DNA from: Legionella sp. PC997
GTDB lineage: Bacteria; Pseudomonadota; Gammaproteobacteria; Legionellales; Legionellaceae
Reading direction: 5' to 3'
Assembly: GCF_014109825.1 (NCBI RefSeq)
Contig: NZ_CP059577.1
Span: forward strand, 86,432 to 150,431
Length of the DNA: 64,000 nucleotides
Made by a program: the position numbers and the translations under genes
Part shown: positions 34,051 to 42,551 of the stretch, in pieces
How the letters are laid out: each line of letters opens with the position of its first letter
How positions within the stretch are numbered: the stretch's first letter is position 1
Notes under the pieces: generated by a model
Seen by the model: only the letters and a program-made list of their open reading frames with translations
What the model was told of the DNA's origin: nothing
Database searches by the model: none

Positions 34051-34063
34051 GTGTTTTTAGCTT

Positions 34064-34072
34064 TTATCCACA
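34064..34072. promoter_or_regulatory. DnaA box
   Basis: Perfect TTATCCACA 14 bases past the last clustered iteron. This is where a host DnaA contribution to origin opening would be expected. Confidence 0.5.
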
Positions 34073-35126
34073 TTTTCTAATGTCGGAAACTTCTGACAGA
34101 TACTGGATTTTTACTCTAGTACCTTTAAAATTTTGATTAGTATCTCGCATTGTGAATTTTTGTAAAATAATTATTCCAGCGTTTTGTGCGCGTTTATACT
34201 AACCGCCCAACTATCAAATAGATGTGTTTATCTTGAAGACAGAGTAATATTGCAAAAGTTACATTAAATTATACTTTTTGCATTTTTACGAGTAAGTTAT
34301 TGACTTATTTTGATAATATCCTAAATTCGAGAATGGATATAAGATAATGTTATTTTCATGTTTTAGATATCATTTTTAATTGTAATAAATTACTTTCTAT
34401 AAATAGAGCATCTCATTATCTGATGAATGACGGCTCCTTTAGTAAGCTAAATGTCAAAAATAAAAGAACTGTTTTCCCATCTGCGCCAGTGTATATGATT
34501 AATTCATATTTAGAATATTGATTGTTAAGCAATATATGTTGGTAATATTAGTCTTCGTATAGAGTTATCTGTTTTATCTATCTTTACCCATGGCGAAGAA
34601 TATATTGTTTGGCTGAGATTTGTGTTTTTGATTAAGTGGACAAATCTTTTTTATAGCTATGCGCTTATTATCAAGATAAATGGTTGTGTCGTTTGTTATT
34701 TTTCAATAACCTATTTAACAATAGTCCTATATCTCTCAGGGCATTATATTAAATCTTTTATTTTGATGGAATAGATGGATTTCTCTACTAAATTTATTCT
34801 CCTAATTTAATCAGGCTTTTTAATGTTGAAGCAATGGCTATTACATTAATCCTAGAAAAAGCAGTTCAATCGTAACGTGAGGCTTTAGTGTGCTAAATTT
34901 TAAAGGGTTTGTGATGCTCTTAATTGTCTTTGATATTTTTTTGTTTTGGGCCGTTTGAATTTTATTAAATTTAATCCTGGATCTGTTTTAATGGCACTTT
35001 AAATTTCACGGGACCACTGTTATGGATTATCGATTTAATAAATTGTCCCCGGGGGATAATATCGTTAACTCATTGATTATAAATAATAAAAATATAATTA
35101 ATTCTTTAATTAACGGTTGTGGAATG

Positions 35127-35141
35127 GTGTAGATTTATGAG
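35127..35141. repeat. solitary iteron copy
   Basis: GTGTAGATTTATGAG matches the iteron consensus. It is separated by about 1.1 kb from the cluster and follows an AT-rich stretch. It might serve as a distal Rep site, for example for handcuffing, or be a relic. Confidence 0.35.
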
Positions 35142-35398
35142 AAAGAAAATTCTAGAGTAAATTGAAGAAGATTAACAAGAAAGGATTCTAACTTAATCGG
35201 AAAAACATAAATCTCAATAACTTAAGTGATTAAATATAAAATTTGGGAGGAAAAAACTTGAAGAATCATTTATTATACAGGGCGACATCCATGTTAATTA
35301 TTTTTTCTTAACAGCAATACATTATAATTAAAGGTCTGAAATATTGGCAACTTATCATGGGTGATGCAATTGTGGCTGTAACGTAGAGGAATTACTAT

Positions 35399-36391
35399 AT
35401 GACTATTATTGATGCAAGACCTACCTGTTTTTATCATCCGATAAAAGTCATTTTTTTAGATGATAACAGAGCATTTTTGGATGCGTTAGATTTAGAATTT
35501 GGCCAAAAGTTTAATATACTAACACTTACAAGCTCAGATATGGCTTTTCATCTTATTGATAACGATTGTCAAGATATCACCCAATCAATTTTCAAATTAA
35601 TGAATGATGTGAATTTAGATACTACTAATGATCGAGTTATTGGCTTTGATGTTAGTAACATGTTAAATCAGCTTTATCATAAAGCAAGGTTTGAGAATGC
35701 ACCATTGTTAGTTGTGGACTATCAAATGCCCGGTATTAACGGAATTGAATTTTGCAAAAAAATTAAAGAGAAAAAAATCTTTAAAATTATGCTAACGGCT
35801 GAAGCAGATAAAGATACTGCGATAAAAGCTTTCAATCACGGTTTAATTGATAAATTTATACTCAAGACAAGTGAAAATCTATATCCAGAAATTACATTAG
35901 CTGTGGATGACCTAACTCAGCGCTATTTCAGAGAGTTAACAAAAAATATAGTTAATGCGTATGAAAACTCCATTAATAATTTATTTGATAATGAATTATA
36001 TCAAAAATTATTTGCTAGTGTTCTAATACAAGCACAGGCTGTTGAGTATTATCTAGTTGATAACTCAGGTAGTTTTTTATTTCTTGACAAAGACGCCAAA
36101 CCTACATGGCTTATCCTTAGACACGTAAAAGAGCTGTCAGATCAATTAGATTTAATGCGGGGATATGAGCTACCCGAACAGACCATGGCCGCTGTTACAA
36201 AAAAAGAGAAAATATTATTCTTGTTATCAGAAAAAGAATATAAAAAACCAATAGCTGAGTGGATTAACTATTTATTTGATGCGCAAAAGCTAGATAACAA
36301 TTACTACTACAGTATTACCAAAGATCATTTAACTGATTCTATAGATTGGGGAAGGGTGGTTTCATATTCCTCATATCTAGCAGAGAGATAA
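35399..36391 (+). CDS. response regulator with uncharacterised output domain
   Basis: A 330-residue response regulator. The receiver domain (about residues 14-175) has the acidic pair DD at 21-22, the phospho-acceptor Asp107 (LLVVDYQMPG), Thr133 and Lys156. About 50 extra residues lie between strands 2 and 3, an unusual insertion. The C-terminal 150 residues (LFDNELYQKLFASVLIQAQAVEYYLVDNSG) match no DNA-binding output I recognise. It has GAGG ahead of ATG 35399. It converges on the histidine-kinase operon with only 10 bases between stops, so it is the likely partner of that kinase. Confidence 0.8.
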   Translation: MTIIDARPTCFYHPIKVIFLDDNRAFLDALDLEFGQKFNILTLTSSDMAFHLIDNDCQDITQSIFKLMNDVNLDTTNDRVIGFDVSNMLNQLYHKARFENAPLLVVDYQMPGINGIEFCKKIKEKKIFKIMLTAEADKDTAIKAFNHGLIDKFILKTSENLYPEITLAVDDLTQRYFRELTKNIVNAYENSINNLFDNELYQKLFASVLIQAQAVEYYLVDNSGSFLFLDKDAKPTWLILRHVKELSDQLDLMRGYELPEQTMAAVTKKEKILFLLSEKEYKKPIAEWINYLFDAQKLDNNYYYSITKDHLTDSIDWGRVVSYSSYLAER

Positions 36392-36401
36392 TTTGTCACA
36401 A

Positions 36402-36629
36402 TTATTCATTAAAAAGAGATAAAAAATAATTTTCAATCTTTGAAGTTTGCTCACGTATAGCGCTCATAGAATATAAAAATTTTTCCATCTGCTTTTGGTT
36501 AATATCGACGGTATCCATTGACTGTGAAATTGTATTCATGAAACTCGAAGCAGATTTTGTCATGCTGTTGATGATAACAATTGAGTTTAAAAAATCGTGT
36601 TTTAATTTATCTTTATCCGTAGAGTTCAT
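36402..36629 (-). CDS. small histidine phosphotransfer/DHp-like protein
   Basis: A 75-residue helical protein. The N-terminal helix reads KLKHDFLNSIVIINS, where His11 within HDFLN resembles the phospho-accepting His of a kinase dimerisation helix; a second helix follows (FLYSMSAIREQTSKIENYF). There is no ATPase domain. It may serve as a stand-alone phosphotransfer link between the hybrid kinase and the response regulator. The start overlaps the kinase stop by 4 bases (ATGA). No family name can be given with certainty. Confidence 0.6.
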   Translation of the reverse strand: MNSTDKDKLKHDFLNSIVIINSMTKSASSFMNTISQSMDTVDINQKQMEKFLYSMSAIREQTSKIENYFLSLFNE

Positions 36630-38731
36630 GTTGAATTCCCGTGTGCAAATTGAAAAGGTGGCTCTTTACCAACAATTGTTTTAATCCATGGCACTTGGCG
36701 AAATCGATCTCGCGAATGGCCAGTGGCAAGATGAACGTCAATAAACCCCTTATCAAAAAGGAGTTTTGCGCAATCCTCGCCTCTAACATTGTTTCCTAGA
36801 TCTGAGTCAATATAAATAAGAGTATTCTTACAATAATTATTTATTTCATTTACGAACTCATCAAATGACGAATAGGTTGAAATACTTTGTCCAGCCTCTT
36901 CAGCCGCAAAGATCCAAGTCATTCGCATCATTTCATCATCATCAATAAAAACCACCGTATTTATAAGTTCTTTCTCTGGAGTCTCAATAATTTTAATATA
37001 AGGTACATAAGATTTTGGTATGATTTTAACGCCAATATTTTCACATCGATTTCGTATAGCAATATCTTCAAAGCAACTGGTAACTAAAATAGCTTTACCA
37101 TTTAAATTAAGCTCTTCAATCACATCTAAACCATTTTTAATATCAGCGAGCAACTCATAATCCACTAAATATAATATTGGAGTTTTTGGATCAACTTTAT
37201 ACTGAACTAAGTCGATCGCGTTATAAAAATGAAACATTTTAACGTGTGAAATATTTGAAAACCGTTCATTCCATGCGTCATGGATGGATATATCGTCATC
37301 TAATACGACAATATTAGTACCATACCTAATATTCATTGAGTCACAGAACCAACTAGGGGGGTTAGACCTAATTAGAGTGATATGAATTTTTGTCCCAACT
37401 TTTTCTTCAGAGTGAATATGCATTGAACCATTGATCTGCTCTAAATATTGTTTAGCATAAGATAAACCAAAACCAGCACCAGTTTTCTTATTAAAGCTAA
37501 ATCCTTGCTCTGTAACCTTTGGCAAGATATCGGGAGGAATGCCGCAGCCATTATCTTCAATAATAATTTCGACATGCGTAGTATTGCATGTTAGAGAGAT
37601 AATAATAGAGCCATTAGAATTAACTGCCTCAATACCATTATTAATGAGATTAGATAGAACGCGCTTAAAAGAATCAGGGTGTATCTTAGAAAAACAATTA
37701 TATGAGTGGTCGGACCCAAGTAAGTTGATTTGGATTTTGGTTGCGTAATATTCATATCTTTTTTCTGCAACGATATTATCTAAAACTACAAATATTAATT
37801 CTGGAGAATTATTCATATATATTTCACTACTTTTACAGTCAAGCAAATTATTTTTAGATTGTAAGAGTAGGTTATTAGCAATATCATTGATTCTTTTAGC
37901 TGCATTTCTGATCATAATGCGTTTATTTTCAGGAATCGATGTTACATCTGATAGTGCGGTGTTTATTGCCGCTAATGGTGATCGGATATCGTGAGCAACA
38001 AGCTCAGCAATATTTTTTCTTACCTCGTAATAGGCTTTTTCTTTCTGTAAATTGATTATTTCTCGATGTTCATCAATAAATTTATTAGCAATTTGTCTAT
38101 ATTCATTAATTTCAACTTTTGCAAAATCAACAGCATTATTACTTTGATGTGATGAAATAAAATCAAGCAAGTATTCGGTATTGTTTGCTATTTTTTTTCT
38201 CATAGAAAGGAATAGAAATAAGAAATTAAAAAGAAATATTCCAAGTACGATCAATAAAATTAACAAAAGCCCATAGGACACTGGCAAAGTATAGATAGAA
38301 TTATATTGCTTACTTGCAACCACCGAGCCCAATATCTTTTCATCATTTTTAATTAATGTTATACCGGAAATTTGCCCATTATCTTTTTTGCATAGAAGGT
38401 AATTATTTTTGCTGTTTTCTTCGCAAGTACCTACATCTTCAATTTTATTTTTTAAAGGAACAAATTTTATTGAGTCTAGTTTGCGTTCATTACCTAAATT
38501 GTATAGGACTAAATCAAGAGCATCCTTATTATTAAGAAGCTGATATCTACCAATTTCATCAGTGGTAAATGAGTCATTAATAATTAAATTTCTGGAAAAG
38601 ACACTCATCTGATTATGAAAATAATCTTTTGCAAGCATGAGTATAAATCCAAAAATAATAAATTGGATTAGAGCAGAATATGCCATTTTCTTGATAAAAA
38701 TTGCTTTGATTGAAGAGCTTTTATTTTTCAT
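36626..38731 (-). CDS. hybrid sensor histidine kinase with two receiver domains
   Basis: A 701-residue inner-membrane hybrid kinase. Membrane segments lie at about 16-34 and 151-176, with a periplasmic sensor of about 115 residues between them. HisKA has AHDIRSPLAAI with His247; the HATPase has NLINNGIEAV, DNGCGIPP and GAGFGLSYAKQY. Two receiver-like domains follow: one with IVVLDDDISIHDAW and LYLVDYELL, the other with TVVFIDDDEMMRMTW and LIYIDSDLG. The start at ATG 38731 overlaps the stop of the binding-protein gene by 11 bases, so sensor and binding protein are probably made together. The binding protein likely presents the ligand to this kinase. Confidence 0.85.
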   Translation of the reverse strand: MKNKSSSIKAIFIKKMAYSALIQFIIFGFILMLAKDYFHNQMSVFSRNLIINDSFTTDEIGRYQLLNNKDALDLVLYNLGNERKLDSIKFVPLKNKIEDVGTCEENSKNNYLLCKKDNGQISGITLIKNDEKILGSVVASKQYNSIYTLPVSYGLLLILLIVLGIFLFNFLFLFLSMRKKIANNTEYLLDFISSHQSNNAVDFAKVEINEYRQIANKFIDEHREIINLQKEKAYYEVRKNIAELVAHDIRSPLAAINTALSDVTSIPENKRIMIRNAAKRINDIANNLLLQSKNNLLDCKSSEIYMNNSPELIFVVLDNIVAEKRYEYYATKIQINLLGSDHSYNCFSKIHPDSFKRVLSNLINNGIEAVNSNGSIIISLTCNTTHVEIIIEDNGCGIPPDILPKVTEQGFSFNKKTGAGFGLSYAKQYLEQINGSMHIHSEEKVGTKIHITLIRSNPPSWFCDSMNIRYGTNIVVLDDDISIHDAWNERFSNISHVKMFHFYNAIDLVQYKVDPKTPILYLVDYELLADIKNGLDVIEELNLNGKAILVTSCFEDIAIRNRCENIGVKIIPKSYVPYIKIIETPEKELINTVVFIDDDEMMRMTWIFAAEEAGQSISTYSSFDEFVNEINNYCKNTLIYIDSDLGNNVRGEDCAKLLFDKGFIDVHLATGHSRDRFRQVPWIKTIVGKEPPFQFAHGNST

Positions 38732-39812
38732 AAGCATATCCATTGCTATTAACTGATAAAATAACGTAATTGGTCGATCGATAAAATTGACCATTATTTA
38801 AATAAGCCCCGGTAATGCCAATATAATCAGTACTTAATATGCTGTTTGTATTGACGATACCGGTTCTATTCAATGCTTTCAAAATAATCTTCATCGAATC
38901 ATAAGTGTATGCTGCCAATACAGTGGGTTTTTCATGGAATTTTTGAATATAAATATTTTCAAATTTAGTTAAAGCATCATAGGGCTGTATAAAATCTAAA
39001 TTGCGGATAAAATGAGAGTGAATTACTTTATCATTTAGTCGCATAAAAAATGTTTGACTAACTGAAGAACCAAAGTTTTCTGTGCCAATAAAAACAGTGC
39101 TATGGTTATTCATAATATTGGCAATTTTTGCTGATGCTATTGCACCTGACAATAAAAAAACATATTGATATTTTCGTTCATTCAAAAAAATGCTCAATTT
39201 TCCCTCTATATCGCTGTCATTTTCTAGAAAATCAAATGTAGAATATTGTACGTGTTCCTTTTTTAGAATGCTGGAATACACTTCCTTATACTTTAGCATC
39301 TCATCACGGTTAATTTCCGTTATAAGCAACACGTTGTTTATATTTTTATAGCGCTCATGTAAGTAGCTCATCATTTTTTCAGCTTGGTAATTATAGCTTG
39401 GCATAAAGATAAAAATATTCTTAGGTAATTGATCAGAGTTGGTGGTGCTAGCGTAGGAAGTAAAAATAGGAATGGTGTCATTTTTCTGTTCTTTTACAGC
39501 TAATAACAAGTCTGATAGATATTCAAACCCAATAATTGCAGAGCAAGAGTCATTTACCATTTGATTATAAATATGCATTGGCTCCAATGGTCTGTTATTA
39601 TAAAAATAACTCTTAATCACAACTTTGTTAGAGAGATCATTTTCTTCTTTGGCAAGATATGCTGCATTTAAAAAAGACTGACCATATGATTTTAAATTTT
39701 CTACAATCCTACCGGTCAAACATATTTTAATTTTAGATTGTGCGTGAACAACAGGGGATATTAGTATAGAAAACAATAAGATGATTGCCTTAGAGCTATT
39801 TAATAAATTCAT
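38721..39812 (-). CDS. periplasmic ligand-binding protein (branched-chain-type fold)
   Basis: A 363-residue secreted protein with a signal peptide (residues 1-24, AHA-Q cleavage). The rest follows the type I periplasmic-binding layout (Peripla_BP_6-like): LTGRIVENLKSYGQSFLNAAYLAKEEN, then SAIIGFEYLSDLLLAVKEQ, IFTSYASTT and AYTYDSMKIILKALNRTG. No ABC permease or ATPase is nearby; the next genes are a hydrolase and a histidine kinase. It is therefore probably a receptor subunit that senses a small ligand for the kinase instead of a transport component. Confidence 0.78.
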   Translation of the reverse strand: MNLLNSSKAIILLFSILISPVVHAQSKIKICLTGRIVENLKSYGQSFLNAAYLAKEENDLSNKVVIKSYFYNNRPLEPMHIYNQMVNDSCSAIIGFEYLSDLLLAVKEQKNDTIPIFTSYASTTNSDQLPKNIFIFMPSYNYQAEKMMSYLHERYKNINNVLLITEINRDEMLKYKEVYSSILKKEHVQYSTFDFLENDSDIEGKLSIFLNERKYQYVFLLSGAIASAKIANIMNNHSTVFIGTENFGSSVSQTFFMRLNDKVIHSHFIRNLDFIQPYDALTKFENIYIQKFHEKPTVLAAYTYDSMKIILKALNRTGIVNTNSILSTDYIGITGAYLNNGQFYRSTNYVILSVNSNGYAYEK

Positions 39813-40689
39813 TTAAAAGCTCACTAAAACGATCATTCTCTTCTAGATGTGGGTAGTGAGACGATTTATTGAAAGTTATAATTTCATGAATGTTCGACAA
39901 TGCTATTTGGTGTCCGTTCATGACAAAATCGTGAAAACCATTTATCCATAATTTACGTATTTTAAGCTCATTAATATTAACAGAAAAATTGGCTTCTTTT
40001 GAATAAAGATCTTTTCTTACACTGATAAACGTGTTCATATCCAATGGTAGATTGATCTTTTTCTGTGCATTTTGAACCAAATTATAATATTCTAAATTGG
40101 CCCAATATAAATAAGGTCTGTCTTTATTTTCTTGGAAAACTGGAGTTAATTGTTCTGATAGTTCCCAGATTTTATTAAGGTCAAGATTATTAATTTCATT
40201 TAATATTTTGTTATATAACTCTAAATTACTTTTTTTCAGATAGGATAGGTCTAGCATTAAATTATTCAAACGAGGTGTTAGTATTGATTGAGCGGTAGAA
40301 ACAAAAACACCAGGGATGGTCGACTCATAATTTTTGTAGTAATCAAAAAGAAGTTTTGCACCATAACTATGTCCAATCAAAGCATGGATGTTAAGATTAA
40401 AATGGTCATCAAGGTATAGAATTATTTTTTGCAAATCATTTATATTATCTTGCTGTAATACTAACTTTTTAATTTTATTAGATTTACCGCAATTTCGTTG
40501 ATCATACAGAATAATATTGCACTGGAGAGAATTAAATAAATTATGATGATCAATAAGATACTCTATGGTTCCACAATTGAGACCAGGGCCACCATGAATG
40601 AAAAGAGCATAAGGTAGACTCGAGCTTTTAGTAAATCTGATTATATAAAATTCTTGATGTGGCAAAATATCTTTTTTGTAAGCTTTCAT
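39796..40689 (-). CDS. alpha/beta hydrolase, S33 proline-iminopeptidase-like
   Basis: A 297-residue alpha/beta hydrolase. The oxyanion region FIHGGPG (residues 31-36), the nucleophile elbow GHSYG with Ser108 and the C-terminal SHYPHLEE with the catalytic His are visible, as in proline iminopeptidases. No signal peptide is seen, so it is cytosolic. It lies second in the sensory operon and could make, trim or destroy the signal. It shares its first base with the end of the repressor gene and overlaps the binding-protein gene by 17 bases. Confidence 0.8.
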   Translation of the reverse strand: MKAYKKDILPHQEFYIIRFTKSSSLPYALFIHGGPGLNCGTIEYLIDHHNLFNSLQCNIILYDQRNCGKSNKIKKLVLQQDNINDLQKIILYLDDHFNLNIHALIGHSYGAKLLFDYYKNYESTIPGVFVSTAQSILTPRLNNLMLDLSYLKKSNLELYNKILNEINNLDLNKIWELSEQLTPVFQENKDRPYLYWANLEYYNLVQNAQKKINLPLDMNTFISVRKDLYSKEANFSVNINELKIRKLWINGFHDFVMNGHQIALSNIHEIITFNKSSHYPHLEENDRFSELLNEFIK

Positions 40690-41363
40690 TAGTAATTATT
40701 TTCTCGAAATATTCTGCGGATCCATACAATTGGGGCTGCAAATTTAATGGCGGTATTTTTTATTTCTTTTTTCACTAATGTAGTTTTTTCATTTAAACAA
40801 ACTAAGTCATAGCGAGCTGGTTCTTGTCCATGCCTTAAGATCCTGACAAATACTTCATCATTGTCCGCAATAATAATACAATCTTTGCCAATGGCACTCT
40901 CAATGTTGTTGACTATTATACCGCCAACATAATTCCCAGGGTATAAGAGAGGGATCATGCCATCATCTTTTATAACGGTGTCAATAGAGTGTTGTAGTTC
41001 TCTGAATAGTAGTAATTCTTTAGCTATGTGGCTTTCGTCACCCTCTTGGATATCTAAATCTTTTGTGATTTTTGTGGCATTTTTACCAATGCCATGCATT
41101 AACCATGATTCTGTGCAATAAATATTTAACTCTTTAGCTCGTTTAACGATTTTTACAGCCCCCTGCTGGGATAAACCTCCTCCCCATGCTAATTCCCATC
41201 CTTTTAATGATTGAGCAGTAAAATTAGAATCGCGACAAAAATCTTCTCGTGTAAAAGACAGGAGATGCTCGCGTATGAATCTTATTCTCTTGCCCCGAGA
41301 CTCGGGGATGAAACATTGTCTATTACAGGATTGCTCATATTTAAATAATTCAGTCAGGTGCAT
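40689..41363 (-). CDS. prpA: PrpA-like phage-type repressor (S24-like)
   Basis: A 224-residue repressor. Residues about 23-75 carry an HTH-like DNA-binding region (RIRFIREHLLSFTRE, FTAQSLKGWELAW). The C-terminal part resembles the S24/LexA domain (MIPLLYPGNYVGG), but the catalytic Ser position reads Gly135 (DDGM), so self-cleavage seems unlikely. The position beside lvrA-lvrB-lvrC matches the prpA gene of Legionella mobile elements. ATG 41363 is preferred to an upstream start at 41474, which crosses the operator zone. It is divergent from lvrA and heads the sensory operon. Confidence 0.72.
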   Translation of the reverse strand: MHLTELFKYEQSCNRQCFIPESRGKRIRFIREHLLSFTREDFCRDSNFTAQSLKGWELAWGGGLSQQGAVKIVKRAKELNIYCTESWLMHGIGKNATKITKDLDIQEGDESHIAKELLLFRELQHSIDTVIKDDGMIPLLYPGNYVGGIIVNNIESAIGKDCIIIADNDEVFVRILRHGQEPARYDLVCLNEKTTLVKKEIKNTAIKFAAPIVWIRRIFRENNY

Positions 41364-41378
41364 GTTTATTCTATGATA

Positions 41379-41526
41379 TACCAAAATGGTTAATAAATCT
41401 TCGTAAGAATTTACCAAAAAAATAGTATAAAAAACATCAAAATACAATGCGTTATAGCATATTAGGTATGACAAATCATTATAAATTTACCTTAATGGTA
41501 AAAAAATTATTGTAATTTTTACCATT
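41379..41526. promoter_or_regulatory. repressor operator cluster in the prpA-lvrA gap
   Basis: Several copies of a TTTACC/GGTAAA-type motif lie in the divergent gap: TACCAAAATGGTTA (41379-41392), the half-site TTTACCA (41410-41416), the palindrome TTTACCTTAATGGTAAA (41486-41502), and TTTACCA at 41518-41524, with the inverted pair AATGGTAAAAA/TTTTTACCATT at 41494-41504 and 41516-41526. They are likely binding sites for the PrpA-like repressor controlling both operons. Confidence 0.6.
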
Positions 41527-41573
41527 GGCTGATAGTCTTATCTAATAAATTAGATAAATAAAAGGATTTGTTG

Positions 41574-42551
41574 ATGAAGTTTGATGTTGAGTTATACATT
41601 AATGCTAGGAAACAAATAGAAAAAAAGTTTCAATTATTACCCTATGGTCCTAGATTAATTATTTATGAACTATTAAATCTTGCAAATCCTCTTACGGGAA
41701 TTGTATCTGACATTAGTTATCGTGATCTATCAAGATCCTTAGAGATTAAAACCGCTCCAGGTCGAATCAACAGTGGTGTTCCATCTAAGCAAACCATCAG
41801 AAATTTCATAAAGTCTATAGAACATGAGTGTAGCGAATACTTTCAAGTTATAACTGAAGGGCAAAATTTAAAATTTATATTCCCAGAGGTCCCTAAGATC
41901 TATAATCAATTGATTATAAAGAAAGAAGTTAACACAGATCTTAATTCACCTAAATCCCTTATAGATTCTGATAGAGAAGGAGATTCAGAGGGAAAATCTA
42001 ACATAGAAGTTAACAGAGAAGCTAACACACTAAAGAGCTCTGCAAAGAATATTAATATATTTAATATAACTAACTCAAACAAACAAACTGAAATTGCGAG
42101 CAATGATTTTTGTTGCAGCAAAAAACCAATTTGCGATGACTTTTACCCAAACACAAAAACCATCGAAATGGCATTTTCCATGGGACTAACCAAAGTAACT
42201 GACAAAGAAGAAATTCAGGCGTTTATCAAGCACAACAAAAAACAAAACACTCTATGGGCTGACTTTAATCCAGTATTCATTAACTGGCTTGAGCGAGATG
42301 CCCAATACATGCAAAAACAACTACAAAAGGCACAAGGACAATTAAGGAGTCATCACAATGAGCGTGGTACAAATCAAAGCACTCTTAACCAAACAGCACT
42401 TGAGCGAGTCAGCGAACATCATGGCATTTCAATCGACTCACTCTGGGACACCTCAGGCAATGAACTCAACTCCGGTTCATTTATCGAAGGAACACTTGTC
42501 CAGCCTCTGGATGAAGCTGACTGCAATATACGGGCAACTTTTTATCAGTAA
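41574..42551 (+). CDS. lvrA: LvrA-like regulatory protein
   Basis: A 325-residue protein placed where lvrA lies in Legionella elements. The N terminus (YGPRLIIYELLNLANPLTGI, PSKQTIRNFIKSIE) looks like a helix-turn-helix, and residues about 195-250 (FYPNTKTIEMAFSMG, WADFNPVFINWLER) resemble a DnaT-type DNA-binding domain. ATG 41574 has AAAGGA 7 bases upstream; two TTG codons just before it are less likely. The last 194 bases overlap lvrB in another frame, which is unusual. Function: probable regulator of the element's transfer genes (inference). Confidence 0.68.
   Translation: MKFDVELYINARKQIEKKFQLLPYGPRLIIYELLNLANPLTGIVSDISYRDLSRSLEIKTAPGRINSGVPSKQTIRNFIKSIEHECSEYFQVITEGQNLKFIFPEVPKIYNQLIIKKEVNTDLNSPKSLIDSDREGDSEGKSNIEVNREANTLKSSAKNINIFNITNSNKQTEIASNDFCCSKKPICDDFYPNTKTIEMAFSMGLTKVTDKEEIQAFIKHNKKQNTLWADFNPVFINWLERDAQYMQKQLQKAQGQLRSHHNERGTNQSTLNQTALERVSEHHGISIDSLWDTSGNELNSGSFIEGTLVQPLDEADCNIRATFYQ

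Larger units (their letters stand above)
33713..35398. other. non-coding replication-origin region
   Basis: About 1.7 kb without a credible gene between parA and the response-regulator gene. It holds 11-base direct repeats near parA, a cluster of iteron-like repeats (33933-34050), a perfect DnaA box (34064-34072), a very AT-rich stretch (about 35060-35115) that could unwind, a GC-rich palindrome TCCCCGGGGGA at 35046-35056, and a further iteron copy at 35127-35141. Together these fit an iteron-type plasmid origin. The 34100-35000 part shows no clear feature besides AT-richness. Confidence 0.65.

Noticed and set aside
33713..35398. Possible hidden small genes in the origin region.
   Set aside because: Only short frames without ribosome-binding sites; repeat and AT content fit an origin better.
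29113..35398. Canonical parS sequence for the chromosomal-type ParB.
   Set aside because: No copy of TGTTTCACGTGAAACA or a near match was seen.
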